Positions 35,355 to 46,114 of a DNA stretch of 64,000 nucleotides are shown in pieces. The stretch is from Spongilla lacustris (Eukaryota > Porifera > Demospongiae > Spongillida > Spongillidae). The notes beneath the pieces are model-generated. The model was not told the origin of the DNA. It searched no databases and saw nothing but the letters and a program-made list of their open reading frames with translations. Where the stretch lies: the NCBI GenBank assembly GCA_949361645.1, contig OX442415.1:7529573-7593572 (forward strand), given 5' to 3'. The translations under genes were made by a program, and so were the position numbers. How positions within the stretch are numbered: position 1 is the first letter of the stretch; every line of letters starts with the position of its first letter.

Positions 35355-35645
35355 AGGTTTAGGCAGTTCTGCTTTAAACCCTCACTTACTGACCACACCC
35401 ATCAACCCTCTTAGCGGCAGTTCTGCATTAACCCCACAACTTCTCACTTACTGGCCATACCCGTGGGTCCTCTTAGAGGCACTCACTGACCACCCTCTTA
35501 GCGGCAGTTCTGTATAAACCCCACAACTTCTCACTCACTGGTCACACCCATGGGTCCTCTTAGCGGCAGTTATTAACCCAACAACTTCAGACCACCCTCT
35601 TAGCCTGTATTAACCCCACAACTACTAACTCACTGGCCACACCGA
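35355..35645 (+). repeat. Minisatellite, about 60-base unit
   Basis: Five imperfect units built from 'cctcttagcggcagttctg' + 'aaccccacaacttctcact' + 'ggccacacccatgggt'. The plus-strand frame 35227-35517 reads through it and is not a gene. Confidence 0.8.
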
Positions 35646-37184
35646 AACAGTCAGTTCATTCTAATCCATTCTTAATTGATATCGCAGGCTGCGCGACTGT
35701 AGAGTTAGTTTACTATGGATGAGCAGACTAACTTTTAAATCCCTATCCTCGTATCAACAGCGGCAGGTACGTAATTGGCATAGCGCTTGCATGATTCTTT
35801 ATCAACTGCCGGAATGTATTGTCCTCGGCCGTCTGTAACAGCAACGGTAGTGGTTCTGGAGAAAGGAAACCGACAGTGAAGGCAACATTGATTTAATCAA
35901 TGACTCCAATTACTGCCCGCTCGTTTTACTTTAACACTTACCGATCGCTACTCAGCCTCCAGCCCCAGCCAGAGATATCTCTGCTATTGCTTCGACTACC
36001 AAATGGACTAATGTACGGACCTAACAATAGCGATCTTTTGGTAATAACAAGGTCAACCAACCGCCCTGATCTATTTTTCATGCGCGTATACGTACTGACT
36101 ACCGCACTAGTATACAACTAGTATGCACGCACGTATAAAAGCTTACCTCTATCTGTGGCATGTGCATAAAGCTAGAGCCTAACAATCGCGACTAAAACAG
36201 ACGATATCCATACACACGATGATTCTGTGATGGCAACATCAAATTTCTGGCCGCATAAAAACATATCACGTGCGTTTACGTAACAATGAATTTAATTAAG
36301 CAGGAAAAATTTATACCCAGGCCTTAAGTGCCCTGAGATACTATTAACTAAAAAAAAGAATAGTTGACAAACCTAACTGTTCCACAGGTAGGGACTTGCA
36401 AGAGGCACTCATCAGCTAGGAGGACTGCTAGAGACCTCTCCCCTCAATATATCAGCACTGGCTATGCAGTGAGCCATCACAGCAGCAGTATTAATTCTGG
36501 ACCACATTTCACTTCTGAGGGAGACATGGGCTTTTCTAAGCAGCAGCTATGACACAATGTAAAGCCTGAAGTTGTCGGCCACATGATGATGCACTTAGCA
36601 CAAACATGTGCATTGCATGGGCTACTGGCTGTGAGAGGAGTTCCAAACACAGAGGATGCCAGTGGGGGCCTAGGACAATCAGGACAGTGTACAGTTGATG
36701 TACATGTATGTGTCTGATAATTACTCCTGCGATTGATGAGTTCGATGATGTTTTTGTCTGCCTTTGATGATGAATAGTACCTGGTATATGCCATTTTATT
36801 CAATTGTACATCTTTAATAATATTACTTGTACCTTACACTCCTGAGCTCAGTGAGCTAGCCAGAGGTGACTTGTTTTTTTTGTTTTTTTTTTTTTGGAAC
36901 ACCCTTAATTTTTGAGAGTTGTGGTACATCATCGTTTATTTTGACTGCTATTGAGCTATAAGAAGCTGTTCTGCCACCTCCTTACACTGATGTATAATGT
37001 ACCTTCTCTTCCCACGATGGTCTACCAAGTTGCTTGATGCGGTAATCCATTTGCCTTACATATTATGTCACAAGCGTGTCATTTATTCAGGAAAATGCAA
37101 ATATCACAGCAAGAGAAAAATTATCGTTCTCGTTATTTGGTATACATAGCCTTGTGCCCCCATCGTTTCTCTTTACGAAAACGC

Positions 37185-37745
37185 CAGACTTACCTAGTTG
37201 GGCGTGGCCCTCCCTTCGCGTATTGGCGGAAGGTCGGGTTGCAAGCCTATACCAAGATTTGTTCTGGAGTGTTATGTAATATCGTTGTGAATATCGTTAT
37301 GTTATTGCACATTCGGGTAGTGCGTGGTGACAATGCGGTTTGTGTCTGCAGAGCAGCTGCTCAAGATATGTACATGTATTGCTTCGGGTGCGGTGTCGAT
37401 GAGTTGGGCATGGCCCGCCCTTCGCATTGTTGTTCAGGCTTCATAGTAGTAGCAGGGCAGCGCAACTCTTTAGCTGCCTCTGTAACACATTCGCAAACAA
37501 AAGCAATGTTTGTCCGCACCATGAAAATTCATATATATGCAAGTTAAATGGAAGGAACAGTTGCCTATCATTAAAAATTACCTCACATCAGCCGCTAATT
37601 GGGTGATAATGGGACCCACTTGAACGCTGCAATCCGATTGGACTGCAATCCCCGTTGCAGCAGAACAAATCCAGGTATAGGCTTGCAACCCGACCTTCCG
37701 CCAATACGCGAAGGGCGGGCCACGCCCAACTAAGACTTACCCTGA
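37185..37745. mobile_element. Fold-back element with about 75-base arms
   Basis: Left arm about 37190-37265 (agttgggcgtggccctccc ... tcgggttgcaagcctatacc) is repeated inverted at about 37668-37737, with a third partial copy of the gggc-tggcc-cgcccttcgc motif at 37405-37430. The spacer is about 400 bases. It is nested in the 8.1-kb transposon. The frame 37065-37547 across it is not a gene. Confidence 0.75.
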
Positions 37746-38008
37746 GTTTATGCGGGAGCTGCTCGTACAACATCCATAACTGAAGGTCATATTCCAATTT
37801 CCAATACACGTGCACATAACTTCATTACTTCCTAATTTACTGACACATTAGACGACATGAGATCAACACATGCAGACATATTTTAGAAGAAGAATGTTAG
37901 AAGATGTGGAAACTATATTTGGTTTTTAAGAAGAGTGTTAATATAGTGATCACGTACCGTATGTTCTTAATACGCAACCTAGTTTCCAGCTCCGAACAAC
38001 CGTGACGT

Positions 38009-38075
38009 AACGAGGCCGAGGAATGCTTGGCTTGAAATGAGCAAACAACACCCACGCGAACATGGCGGTTTAACA
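38009..38075 (-). repeat. EF-hand intron copy, right of the 8.1-kb insertion
   Basis: Continues the paralogous intron (gaggaatgcttggcttgaaa, then cacgcgaacatggcggttta). It breaks again at about 38075, where a further block of about 545 bases is inserted before homology resumes near 38622. Confidence 0.8.
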
Positions 38076-38621
38076 TCATGACATTGTACTACATGCACAT
38101 GTGTCATGTGATTATGATGTTAAGTAATGCATTGATCATAAACCCTGTATAAGAGATACATGTGCACATACATGTATGTAACTTTATTACAAGTAGAATT
38201 TTGGTAAATTCCGGCCCTCTTCTAAGTACTACTGATGCTTCTAAGTGCATCAGTAGTACTCCTACAGTAGGAATTTGTAACCCACTTAAATTAAGTGCAG
38301 CAGAGAGTTTCCAGATAATTACTACTGATGTGTACTACAAATTCCTGTTATTTGTACGTGATACATTAGAGAAATCATCGGAGTTCTTATGCAAGTTTGT
38401 TGATGGTAGAGGGAAGTTACAACCTTTGTGATTATGGGAAATTGCCCATCATGTTTTTTCCATCACGCTAGAGGGCCAATAGGGGAATTAGTCGGGCTTC
38501 AGGAACAAGCAGCCATGCATCAAACTCCCCCTTAAAAGCTCTATGAAGGCCATCTGCTCCTGCAGCTACTTCTGACGTTAAAGTGTATATATTTAAATAT
38601 GCCCTTGGCGTTCAAAGGGTT

Positions 38622-38870
38622 AAGGCAAATTAGTACCGGGTGATGCAGCTCCGAGTAATAGTTAGTTTCGTCAGTGGACGATATGTATTTGCTGTTTTAC
38701 CGAATTTGGAAATTGTGCCTTCCACCCATGTTCGCGGGGGTGTTGTTTGCTAATTTCTTATACGTACCTTCAGCCGTCATCGCCGCTCCGTGGAGATACT
38801 GTTCCAATATACTGTATATGTAAGCTGCTTTTTCGAAGAAGATATTTTATTTAATATAATATTATATATA
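38622..38870 (-). pseudogene. EF-hand exon 1 remnant with internal deletion
   Basis: Minus strand: the last 39 bases of exon 1 (38806-38768, encoding EQYLHGAAMTAE) with an intact donor gtacgta. Upstream, homology jumps straight to the 5' flank (aagctgctttttcga, as near 41255). The deletion removed the ATG, the first calcium loop and the TATA block. No exon 2 is seen downstream. Confidence 0.8.
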
Positions 38871-39133
38871 AAAATATAATTATAATTATTATATACATAA
38901 ATAATTATATTGTATGCATATTTGCCCACCAAATAACCATTACTTCCACATCAGTCAAGGGAAGTCGGTTGTTCCTTTATTTATAGGTTCCCTTGCTCTA
39001 TACATGCACAGGAAAAAACATCGTATTCCCAGCCCTGTGTTTAGTTTTGTTCGACAATCCCAGGTTGATCCCGGGTTGATAGGTTTTTAACAAAATTCAC
39101 AGTTGATGATTTGGTCGTTATCAACCTGGGATC
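38871..39133. other. Non-coding stretch with an imperfect inverted repeat
   Basis: A TA-rich stretch (38840-38910) is followed by an imperfect inverted repeat, 'cgacaatcccaggttgat' near 39051 against 'atcaacctgggatcgtcg' near 39119. The hAT-like MITE that follows is inserted just after the right arm. Confidence 0.6.
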
Positions 39134-39141
39134 GTCGTACA

Positions 39142-39240
39142 CAGTGGCGTAGCGAGGGTGTTGGGCGCCCGGGGGCAAAATGCACTAATGGCGCCCCCCC
39201 CCCCCCCCCCCCTCCTCTTGCGTTTGGCCGAACATACGAG

Positions 39241-39279
<39 letters not shown>

Positions 39280-39632
39280 CCCCCTTGCGTTTGGACAACA
39301 AAGTTTTTTAAGCGAGACTAGCGGGTTAATCAGTTGGGGTTAATTAACTTATTTTCTGTTTACCTGCCTCTTCGAACTATTTCAGGCCAAGAGACACCGA
39401 TCCAAACGATAGTCGTCCTATGATCGCTATATAATTTTTCCTTGAGTGAGCCTGAATACAACCGGTACCGTACGATTATCAAAGAAATTATGCTGAGCCT
39501 GACCTTAGACCTACTTTTAAAATTTTTGTTTGACCTATAAAAAAAATTTTTTCCCCACGATTTTAGCGCCCCTCTCAACTCGGCGCCCGGGGCGACCGCC
39601 CCCCTTGCCCCCCCCCCCTTGCTACGCCACTG
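39142..39632. mobile_element. hAT-like MITE, 491 bases, perfect 8-base target duplication
   Basis: Ends CAGTGGCGTAGC (39142-39153) and GCTACGCCACTG (39621-39632) are exact inverted repeats, flanked by gtcgtaca at 39134-39141 and 39633-39640. An 8-base duplication and CAGTG-type ends are the mark of the hAT superfamily. The interior holds a C-run and a 37-base G run (39242-39278) and no transposase, so it is non-autonomous. Confidence 0.92.
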
Positions 39633-39650
39633 GTCGTACAAAACCCAGGC

Positions 39651-40270
39651 CACGGCTGTTTCAAGCTGGACATTAGGTTGTTAATTAGAACACATTCGAA
39701 CATTACGGTATTTTGGTGTTTGGGATCCTGAAGGAGCTAATTATTTTGTGGTTTACGTTACAAGGCTCTTTCTGCCACTACAAATTCAATACACACAACC
39801 ATTATAATTTTCAGCTGTTCCACAACCAATTTCGTACTTAAAAAGAATAGTACGCATAGTCAAAGTAAGTTCTCTTTTGCCCTATAATTGCCGCGCATGT
39901 GACTACTGATGGCACACCTCTTATTGTTTTTATTAAGTGCTCAAGCAGCAACCAATTTTTCTCGAAACGCCCCAAGCAGATGGTTTTAAAACCTACTCCT
40001 ACTCAAAGAGCAATCATTGTACATCATTTTTGCGTTTAGTGCATGCTGGGGCTTATTTTCTGGTGAAAGAACAACACGGGACCATGTAATTAATGAATAA
40101 TGCACGTGCGCCACACCCATATGTATAAATTTCATACACGACGACAATGGGAAACGTGTAATTTAATGTCTAGAAGTTCTGTCACGACTGTCAGCAGTGC
40201 CTGTGAGAGCCATAGTGAGGCCCGGGGTAACATATCGTTTGGGGGCCCCGTAGGCCCTGAAAATACGAGC

Positions 40271-40311
<41 letters not shown>

Positions 40312-41205
40312 GAGAGGTTACTCCTTGAGATTGGCCAAATACGAGTTTTTATACATCCATATATAGTACATGTACGTTCAAACTGCATACCACTGTTTAG
40401 CCATAAAACAATACAATATTGGACCCTATTATACCTTGGGGCCCGGGGTAGGTAACCACGCTTACCCATATACAATCATGAATGCAGGCTTTGGGCTGAC
40501 TACAGAGCACACAACCATTTCAATCAGTTGTTATGAGTTGTACAGGACATATGGCAGTAGTATGGCTAACAAAGTACAGAGACATTCACTACAGTTGGGC
40601 GTAGCCCGACTCGAAGGTCGGGCTACGCCCGACTAGAACACTACTTGAGTGTGTTTTGTACCAGACTGAAGTCTAAGGGGCCAGAAAAGCTAAGCCGAAA
40701 ACAAAAAGGCAAATAATAGTTGTTTTCCACGGTTACTAGTATGTGTGTTTCGCACATGTGCATTATGAGAGGACCACTCGCTACGTAAAAAATCTGCCAT
40801 ATTCAAAGCGTTAGCACGACGCGCAGAAAATAAGCCCCGTTACACTCTAAACAGAACCAAATACAGCCGTCTATTGAGTACACGTTTCTAAAAGAGTTTT
40901 TCCAGTTGGCTTGGCGGGTTTATCAAAAAAGCCTATTGACACGAACAACTCAAAACAAAGCGCATGTAGTCTCGGCCCTCTCTTCTCGCGTATGTAAATA
41001 CAACAAATACAAAACTTATACTGTTTTAGTCCTCGAAGGACGCCTGACCGAAATATCAACTCACAGCGAGCGTACGTTGTACGGATAAAGAAGGATAAGC
41101 CACTGTCCTGTGCCATGCAGTAATGAGGGTTTGGTTGCCTTTCTCCATGTGGGAAATGGGGACGAGACCTATTGTCCAACTTTTCAATGGAATGAAACAG
41201 CCGTG
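39651..41205. mobile_element. 1.56-kb element related to the 8.1-kb CACGG transposon
   Basis: The left end CACGGCTGTTTCA (39651) and right end TGAAACAGCCGTG (to 41205) are inverted. The subterminal 'tggacattaggt' and, on the other side, 'cattccattgaaa' with 'ttggacaataggt' parallel the ends of the 29884 element. The flanks are aggc and acgc, so the target duplication is imperfect or was mutated. The interior has a 38-base G run (40273-40310) and no transposase. It lies about 230 bases before the ATG of the intact EF-hand gene. Confidence 0.65.
40593..40634. repeat. GC-rich hairpin
   Basis: Arms 40593-40610 (agttgggcgtagcccgac) and 40617-40634 pair at 17 of 18 positions around the loop tcgaag. 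The same gttgggcgt motif appears in the fold-back element at 37190 and near 37405, so it is probably a shared mobile hairpin. It does not fold as a tRNA. Confidence 0.8.
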
Positions 41206-41355
41206 ACGCAGGTAATACGATAGTATTTTTCCTGTGGTATATATATATATCTCTTCCTCGAAAAAGCAGCTTACATCATTTACCAGAAATATAATATTTC
41301 TAGGAAAGTGTATATAAGAATTCTGCGGTCATCACAACCTACATGTACATGTATG

Positions 41356-41365
41356 TATATAAAAG
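41356..41365 (+). promoter_or_regulatory. TATA box conserved between EF-hand paralogues
   Basis: TATATAAAAG followed by accgctct, with ttctgcggtcatcacaacct about 20-40 bases upstream. The same block precedes the minus-strand gene (16489-16500). It lies about 78 bases before the ATG. The block is absent upstream of the exon at 50681. Confidence 0.65.
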
Positions 41366-41433
41366 ACCGCTCTAGCTGCATTATACAAAGTACGAGAGTA
41401 ACTAAAGTACTAGTACTGTCACTGCGGAATAAA

Positions 41434-42819
41434 ATGTCCCACTTGTTAAACAACCCATTCTGGGTGCGGAAATGGACAGCAAGCTTCCACAGGATGGATT
41501 TAAATAAGGATGGTGTTCTCTCTGCTGATGATATCAAACTATTCCACGAAAGAGCCATTCAGTACGCAAATATGAACGAGCAGCAGACTGAACGGTCCGC
41601 AAGGTTAACTGCTGAATTTATCGTGACAATGTTCGGCCCAGATGACAAACATATCACTCTGGAACAGTATCTCCACGGAGCGGCGATGACGGTTGGAGGT
41701 ACGTATAAGAAATTAGCAAACAACACCCGCGCGAAGGCACAGTTTCCAAATTCGGTAAAATAGCAAATACATATCGTCCACTGACGAACCTAACTATTAC
41801 TCGGAGCTGCATCTCTTTCAGTATGGTATAGCCCAGCTCTCTCAGTCTGGCCAGAACCACAACCCCGTCACCCGGTACTAAATTGCCTTAAACCGCCATG
41901 TTCGCGTGGGTGTTGTTTGCTAATTTCAAGCCAAGCATTCCTCGTTACGTCAATAATTGCTCATTAGCCTCACTATGGAATTATTTATTTCCAGTAGTTA
42001 TGATGTCAAAAATTCTTACATGCCCTGTACTTTTTGAGACTATAATCTAAAACAAGAGTGATCCAACTAGATTGAGAAGTGCTGTCATTACCAATGTAAG
42101 CTTGCATGGGCGCCAAACACCAAAGAGTGTGTCACAAATCTGGCTGAATCGAATGGAAAAAGCAGGTCTGTTAAATTAACTATTTTTCACGATTAAAGTT
42201 TGTATCCGTTACACTCACAACAAATGAATACGCCATCGCACGCAGGTTGCAGTTCGCCTTTGCATAGCCATTGTCAATCATGAAAAAGAAGTTTGATCTC
42301 TGTCACATGTAGCTGGATGCACCTAAATGTTGTAGTACTGGCCCCCATTTCAAAATCGCAAGTGGGAAACACTCTTATTTCAAACAGTTGTTTGGGATTA
42401 CCAACCAATCAGATACCTGCATGAGCCATGGCTTAGCCACTCTATGCATGTGGTGAGTTTATAGGATGAATATCTTTGCCACTCTATTTATACATTTTAT
42501 AAGATGAATATCTTCTACATGCATATATAAATAAATATTTTACTATTCATTCTTTACAGATCAAAATACAACTAAGGTTCCCAACGGCATGTTCGACATA
42601 ATTGATACTGACAATGATGGTGTGATATCAGCTCATGAATATGCTGTGTTCTTTCAAATCTCTAACATTGACATAAAATATGTCACAGACGCCTTTCAAG
42701 CCATTGATACGGACAAGGATGGCGTTATCAGCCGTGATGAATTTGTTGCTGCATACCTGGAATGTGTCAGGGGCACTGATGAAAGTCACCCAAGCCAACA
42801 TATGTTTGGACCACTTTGA
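41434..42819 (+). CDS. EF-hand calcium-binding protein, sarcoplasmic/luciferin-binding type (intact)
   Basis: Exons 41434-41698 and 42560-42819, with a phase-1 GT-AG intron of 861 bases; 525 bases, 174 residues, uninterrupted. Hand 1 is DLNKDGVLSADD, hand 2 is degenerate (GPDDKHITLEQY), hand 3 DTDNDGVISAHE and hand 4 DTDKDGVISRDE; the protein ends MFGPL. Positions 1, 3 and 5 of the three good loops carry Asp/Asn and position 6 Gly, as calcium binding needs; position 12 is Asp in loop 1 and Glu in loops 3 and 4. The start is chosen for the aataaaATG context conserved in all three first exons. No signal peptide or membrane segment is present. The family role is calcium buffering or calcium-triggered release of a bound small ligand; which applies here is unknown. 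Confidence 0.88.
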
Positions 42820-42884
42820 ATGAGCATAAATAATTGTTAATTATTGAACTGTTGCTGCACATACATTATATTATACGTTAGTTT

Positions 42885-43249
42885 TAGGTTTACAAAGGTG
42901 TGATTCTAAGTAGAGACATATGGGAAAGAAACGTGCATATGAACAACGCATTCGGTCCGAAACTGAGTTTGGTTCCTTTTCGCCATTAGTTTTCTCATCC
43001 ACAATCGAATTGGGATCAACTGCTACAGTAGTTTTCAAGAGACTTGCTTCATTGATCGCGGACAAGCAGGAACAACCGTACAGTAAAACACTATTCTGGC
43101 TTCGCTGCAAAGTGAGCTTCTCCCTACTTAGGTCAGCTATCATGTGCCTCCGTGGTTCGCGCTCTTTTTACCACTGGCCACAGCATCTCTTTGAAACATC
43201 AATTGACCTTGCTATTTCTGACAGCAAGGTCAATCTATCAGCTGTGTAA
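42885..43249 (+). pseudogene. Retroelement-type protein tail, copy 2
   Basis: An uninterrupted 109-residue frame (MGKKRAYEQRIRSETEFGSF ... SPLVFSS ... KRLASLIADKQEQPYSKT ... IMCLRGSRS) aligns with copy 1 at 21890-22254 over about 85 residues. It begins only about 65 bases after the stop of the EF-hand gene, but its relatives are mobile-element proteins and no splice signals link it to that gene. The frame is clean, so expression cannot be excluded; however, it lacks any upstream domain and looks like a 5'-truncated insertion. Confidence 0.5.
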
Positions 43250-43321
43250 AGCCCTTTCAACTTGAAACTTCATTAATTTTATTAATCATTTATTGTTTTT
43301 TTATTTGTGTTATTAAAAAAA

Positions 43322-43720
43322 AAAAGGAAAGTATAAGAATGCGTTACGTTTGAATTGCTATAACTTCCGAACGGTTAACTTCCTATTTTCAGCACTTAAT
43401 ACTGCACCATTTCTCTATGGTGAAATATATTTTGGGATCTTGAACATGCTCCATAGGTAGAGAGGTCCAATACCTATTGATTTGTTCAGTTTGTTAATTT
43501 TTATTTCATCCGTTACAGAGATACAGTTGAACAAACTATACGCGCACTTTTTCCCGCCTGATTCGCGCTGTTAATCGCGCAATGATTTGGCAAATCGCGT
43601 CCCGCTCAATATGTGGGGAAGGCGGTGGTTATATCATTGGCGCGAATAGAGCGGGAAAAAGTGCACGTAGTTTGCTCAACTGTATCTCCGTAACGGATGA
43701 CATGCATGTAACTGGCTTCA
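43322..43720. mobile_element. Partial copy of the long fold-back element
   Basis: Contains the arm strings 'ttatttcatccgttacagag', 'atacagttgaacaaacta' and 'gcgcactttttcccgc', the central turn with 'tgagcgggacgcgatttgcc' in reverse, and part of the second arm (gcgggaaaaagtgcacgtag). Both outer ends are missing and the first arm has an internal deletion. Confidence 0.8.
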
Positions 43721-43864
43721 AATTAAAAATACGTACAGGTTGTACATGTACACATATTAGACATCAGGAAAGCCTTCAACATCAAGGGGAAAGCCCAACG
43801 AAGGAGTTATATAGCGTTGCATAGGGAGCTAGTGCAAGGCCGTAGACAACGGGGTGCTTGGGGG

Positions 43865-44857
43865 CAGTGCTGCCGCGATATATCTCATATCGCGATATGC
43901 GATATATCGCGATATTTTTATGGTCTTATCGCGACACAAATGTACATAGGATATACGGAGATAGACGGAAGAATAGACGGAGAAAGACGAAAAGATACGA
44001 AAGGTCATTCAGCAGCTGCAGCTACATGTAGTGTTGGGCCACACAGAGTTCCGCTGCAGTGCTGCGTACATATATACTGTAAATCATCTGCCTCCATCGA
44101 AATAATCAGCCGCCCGTGTAAGTATTTAAACTTGTAACGGCGAACGCTTATAATAAGTACCTCTTTTTCACCATATTATACATGTACATGTGTTATTTCC
44201 TGAAATATTATTGTCACGGAAGAGTTCACGGTTATTGAGATAATATCGTTAAAAACTCCCGTCTTTGTTCGGGCTACTTGTATAGTGGCAAGATTACAAC
44301 GCGACCCTAAAATCATTTTGGAATCATTATATGTGATCGGAAAGCATATCATTAATGTTCAATCACGCAGTGATTTAATCCGCTCTTAAATTCTTTTCCT
44401 GCATGTGATATTATGCCACAAAAAATCTATTTATCCAGCCGGTCGAGTAACGTAGTAAGTGATCATGCTTTTCTGGTGTATAACTCATGCCGGGGAGCAA
44501 GCCCTTTCTAAAGGTACAGTCGAGGCTAAGATAGCTAGATGCTTCCTTATACCGTTTTGGCAACACTCTATTCATGTATACCGGTACATATGTACCAATG
44601 TACAGTGTCTCTTCCCCCCCCCCCCCCCCCCCCCCTCCCCCCCCCTCCCCCCCGGGCCGGCCTCCTCCCTCCCGCGCCCTATAGCATTTTATGTGTTTGT
44701 TCTTGTGTCGCCACCATAACAATGCAGCCTCAACTTGCACAAAAATTGTGTGAAATAATTGCTCAATGACTATACTTAAAATATCGCGATTTTATTCATA
44801 TCGCGATATATCGCGATATAGGTGATATCGGCTAAAGACCATATCGCGGCAGCACTG
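43865..44857 (+). mobile_element. hAT-like non-autonomous element, copy 1 (993 bases)
   Basis: Ends CAGTGCTGCCGCGATAT (43865) and ATATCGCGGCAGCACTG (to 44857) are inverted. Flanks are cttggggg at 43857-43864 and 44858-44865, an exact 8-base target duplication, diagnostic of hAT-type insertion. Arrays of tatcgcgata lie inside each end. The middle is single-copy with a 22-base C run (44614-44635) and no transposase frame. Copy 2 (53240-54172) is the same element in the other orientation. Confidence 0.93.
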
Positions 44858-45120
44858 CTTGGGGGTGCTGAAGCATCCCAAAATTTTTTGGACACTTAAA
44901 AAAATATAGCGGTTTTCTTGTCGTGTATTGATGGTGTAGCTTGACGTGATCATTTGCATAAAAAATGAATTATATTTAATTTATAACTATTCTTTTGCTG
45001 TCGATTCTACGTGTGTGCTTAATTTGGCATGTCCACTTTGATGTATTACAAAAGTCCTGCACAGACTAAGAGTATAGAATGCGCTAACTCAACTCATATC
45101 GCCAGCAATCGGATGCCAGT

Positions 45121-45690
45121 TCCTTTATGGATGTGCATTTGATACTTGCTCAACAGCCTACCATATGCATCTACCTATTATTGGAGATTGTGCGAGTTCT
45201 ACGAATTAGATGGTCGTATATATATATGTGCACATATACATGCATGTACATGCATGTACTCAACGTGTCCTGCCACGGACAGGTGGACACCCCCAATCCG
45301 CCTAAATTGAATTTCCTAAGCGTACTTCTGGGTCACAACATTCTATATGCAACACGCATGGTACTATCCCTATACAATGCACATATACATTGGATGCTAT
45401 AAACCACACTCAGTTTATGGTTAAAATCAAGATTTGTTGCATGGTTTTTACTCTAAAAATGTATATTGGTTTGGAGTTTGAACCAGTCATTTAGGATTAG
45501 AAAAAAACAGTTTGCCAAATGTGATTTGAACAAATATACAGTCGTATATGCTTTCCATCGATCCCATGCCACAGCACCCGTGATCCATGCATCTCGCCAT
45601 GACAGATAGGTGTTTACAACTACCAAAGTATTTTTGGGACGTGACCATGTAGCTTTGAAACATTGCACCAATTACATTAACTTGGCTTAC
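45121..45690 (+). repeat. Direct duplicate, unit 1
   Basis: Shares with 46555-47040 the strings 'acttgctcaacagc.taccat', 'ttggagattgtg.gagttct', 'cttctgggtcacaacattct' and 'gggacgtgaccatgtagc', in the same order about 1.4 kb apart. It is a diverged tandem duplication with no clear coding capacity. Confidence 0.8.
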
Positions 45691-45910
45691 ATGCACCCCT
45701 TCCATGCACCTGACATGCACCATCTCCCTCTTCTCATACCCGAAGGCCTGTTGGGTTAGGTCGGCGCCAATGCTTCCTCATGCACAACGCTCAGCCACTC
45801 TCAACCATGGAGCCTTTTCCCCAGGGATAGTTCTCAACACCAATGATGTTCCTCTCCTTGGTAGCAGCTGAACTCTCCTCCATGGTGGAAGGCGCTCATC
45901 AGACCTTATC

Positions 45911-46015
45911 TGGTGTTTGGCACTCTCCTCCCCAGAACCTTATCCAGTGTTTGGCACTCACCTCCCCAGAACCTTATCCAGTGTTTGGCACTCACCTCCC
46001 CAGAACCTTATCCAG
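45911..46015 (+). repeat. Minisatellite, three 34-base units
   Basis: Units of 'ccccagaaccttatccag' + 'tgtttggcactcacct' repeat three times with few differences. Frames reading through it are artefacts. Confidence 0.9.
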
Positions 46016-46114
46016 GGGCAGGCATTACCTCCCCAGTGGCAGCAGGACTCCCCGCTACCAGTATAGTACAGCTCTCCACTTCGCATTTCTAATTTTCTTA
46101 GGCCTACATGTAGA

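Larger units (their letters stand above)
29884..38004. mobile_element. 8.1-kb CACGG-ended DNA transposon
   Basis: The left end is CACGGTTGTTC (29884-29894) and the right end GAACAACCGTG (37994-38004), an exact inverted pair; a second inverted block (ggaaactaggtt near 29912, aacctagtttcc near 37976) lies just inside. It is flanked by acgt on both sides (29880-29883 and 38005-38008). Removing it reconstitutes cgccgcatacgtaacgagg, which matches uninterrupted paralogous sites near 15901 (cgccgcaaacgcaacgagg) and 15560. CAC ends with a short target duplication recall the CMC (CACTA/Mirage/Chapaev) superfamily, where 4-base duplications are known for Chapaev. The only coding relic inside is the decayed block at 31850-32660, so the element is probably dead. 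It also contains nested repeats. Confidence 0.75.

Noticed and set aside
36477..36803. Cysteine-rich minus-strand frame resembling a zinc-binding segment (CPDCPR ... CAKC ... CHSCC)
   Set aside because: Spacing does not match a known zinc finger and it lies inside the decayed transposon without support.
37065..37547. 160-residue plus-strand frame
   Set aside because: Reads through a fold-back arm and its third partial copy inside the 8.1-kb transposon; no recognisable domain.
40593..40634. Possible tRNA-like cloverleaf
   Set aside because: Only a single long hairpin forms; there is no anticodon arm, T-arm box or acceptor stem.
42885..43249. An extra 3' exon of the EF-hand gene at 41434
   Set aside because: The EF-hand gene ends with the MFGPL stop conserved in the other intact genes, and this frame matches a mobile-element tail found elsewhere without an EF-hand gene.
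44411..44769. Gly-rich and Pro-rich frames at 44.4-44.8 kb
   Set aside because: Created by C/G homopolymers in the hAT-like element; not conserved in the second copy.
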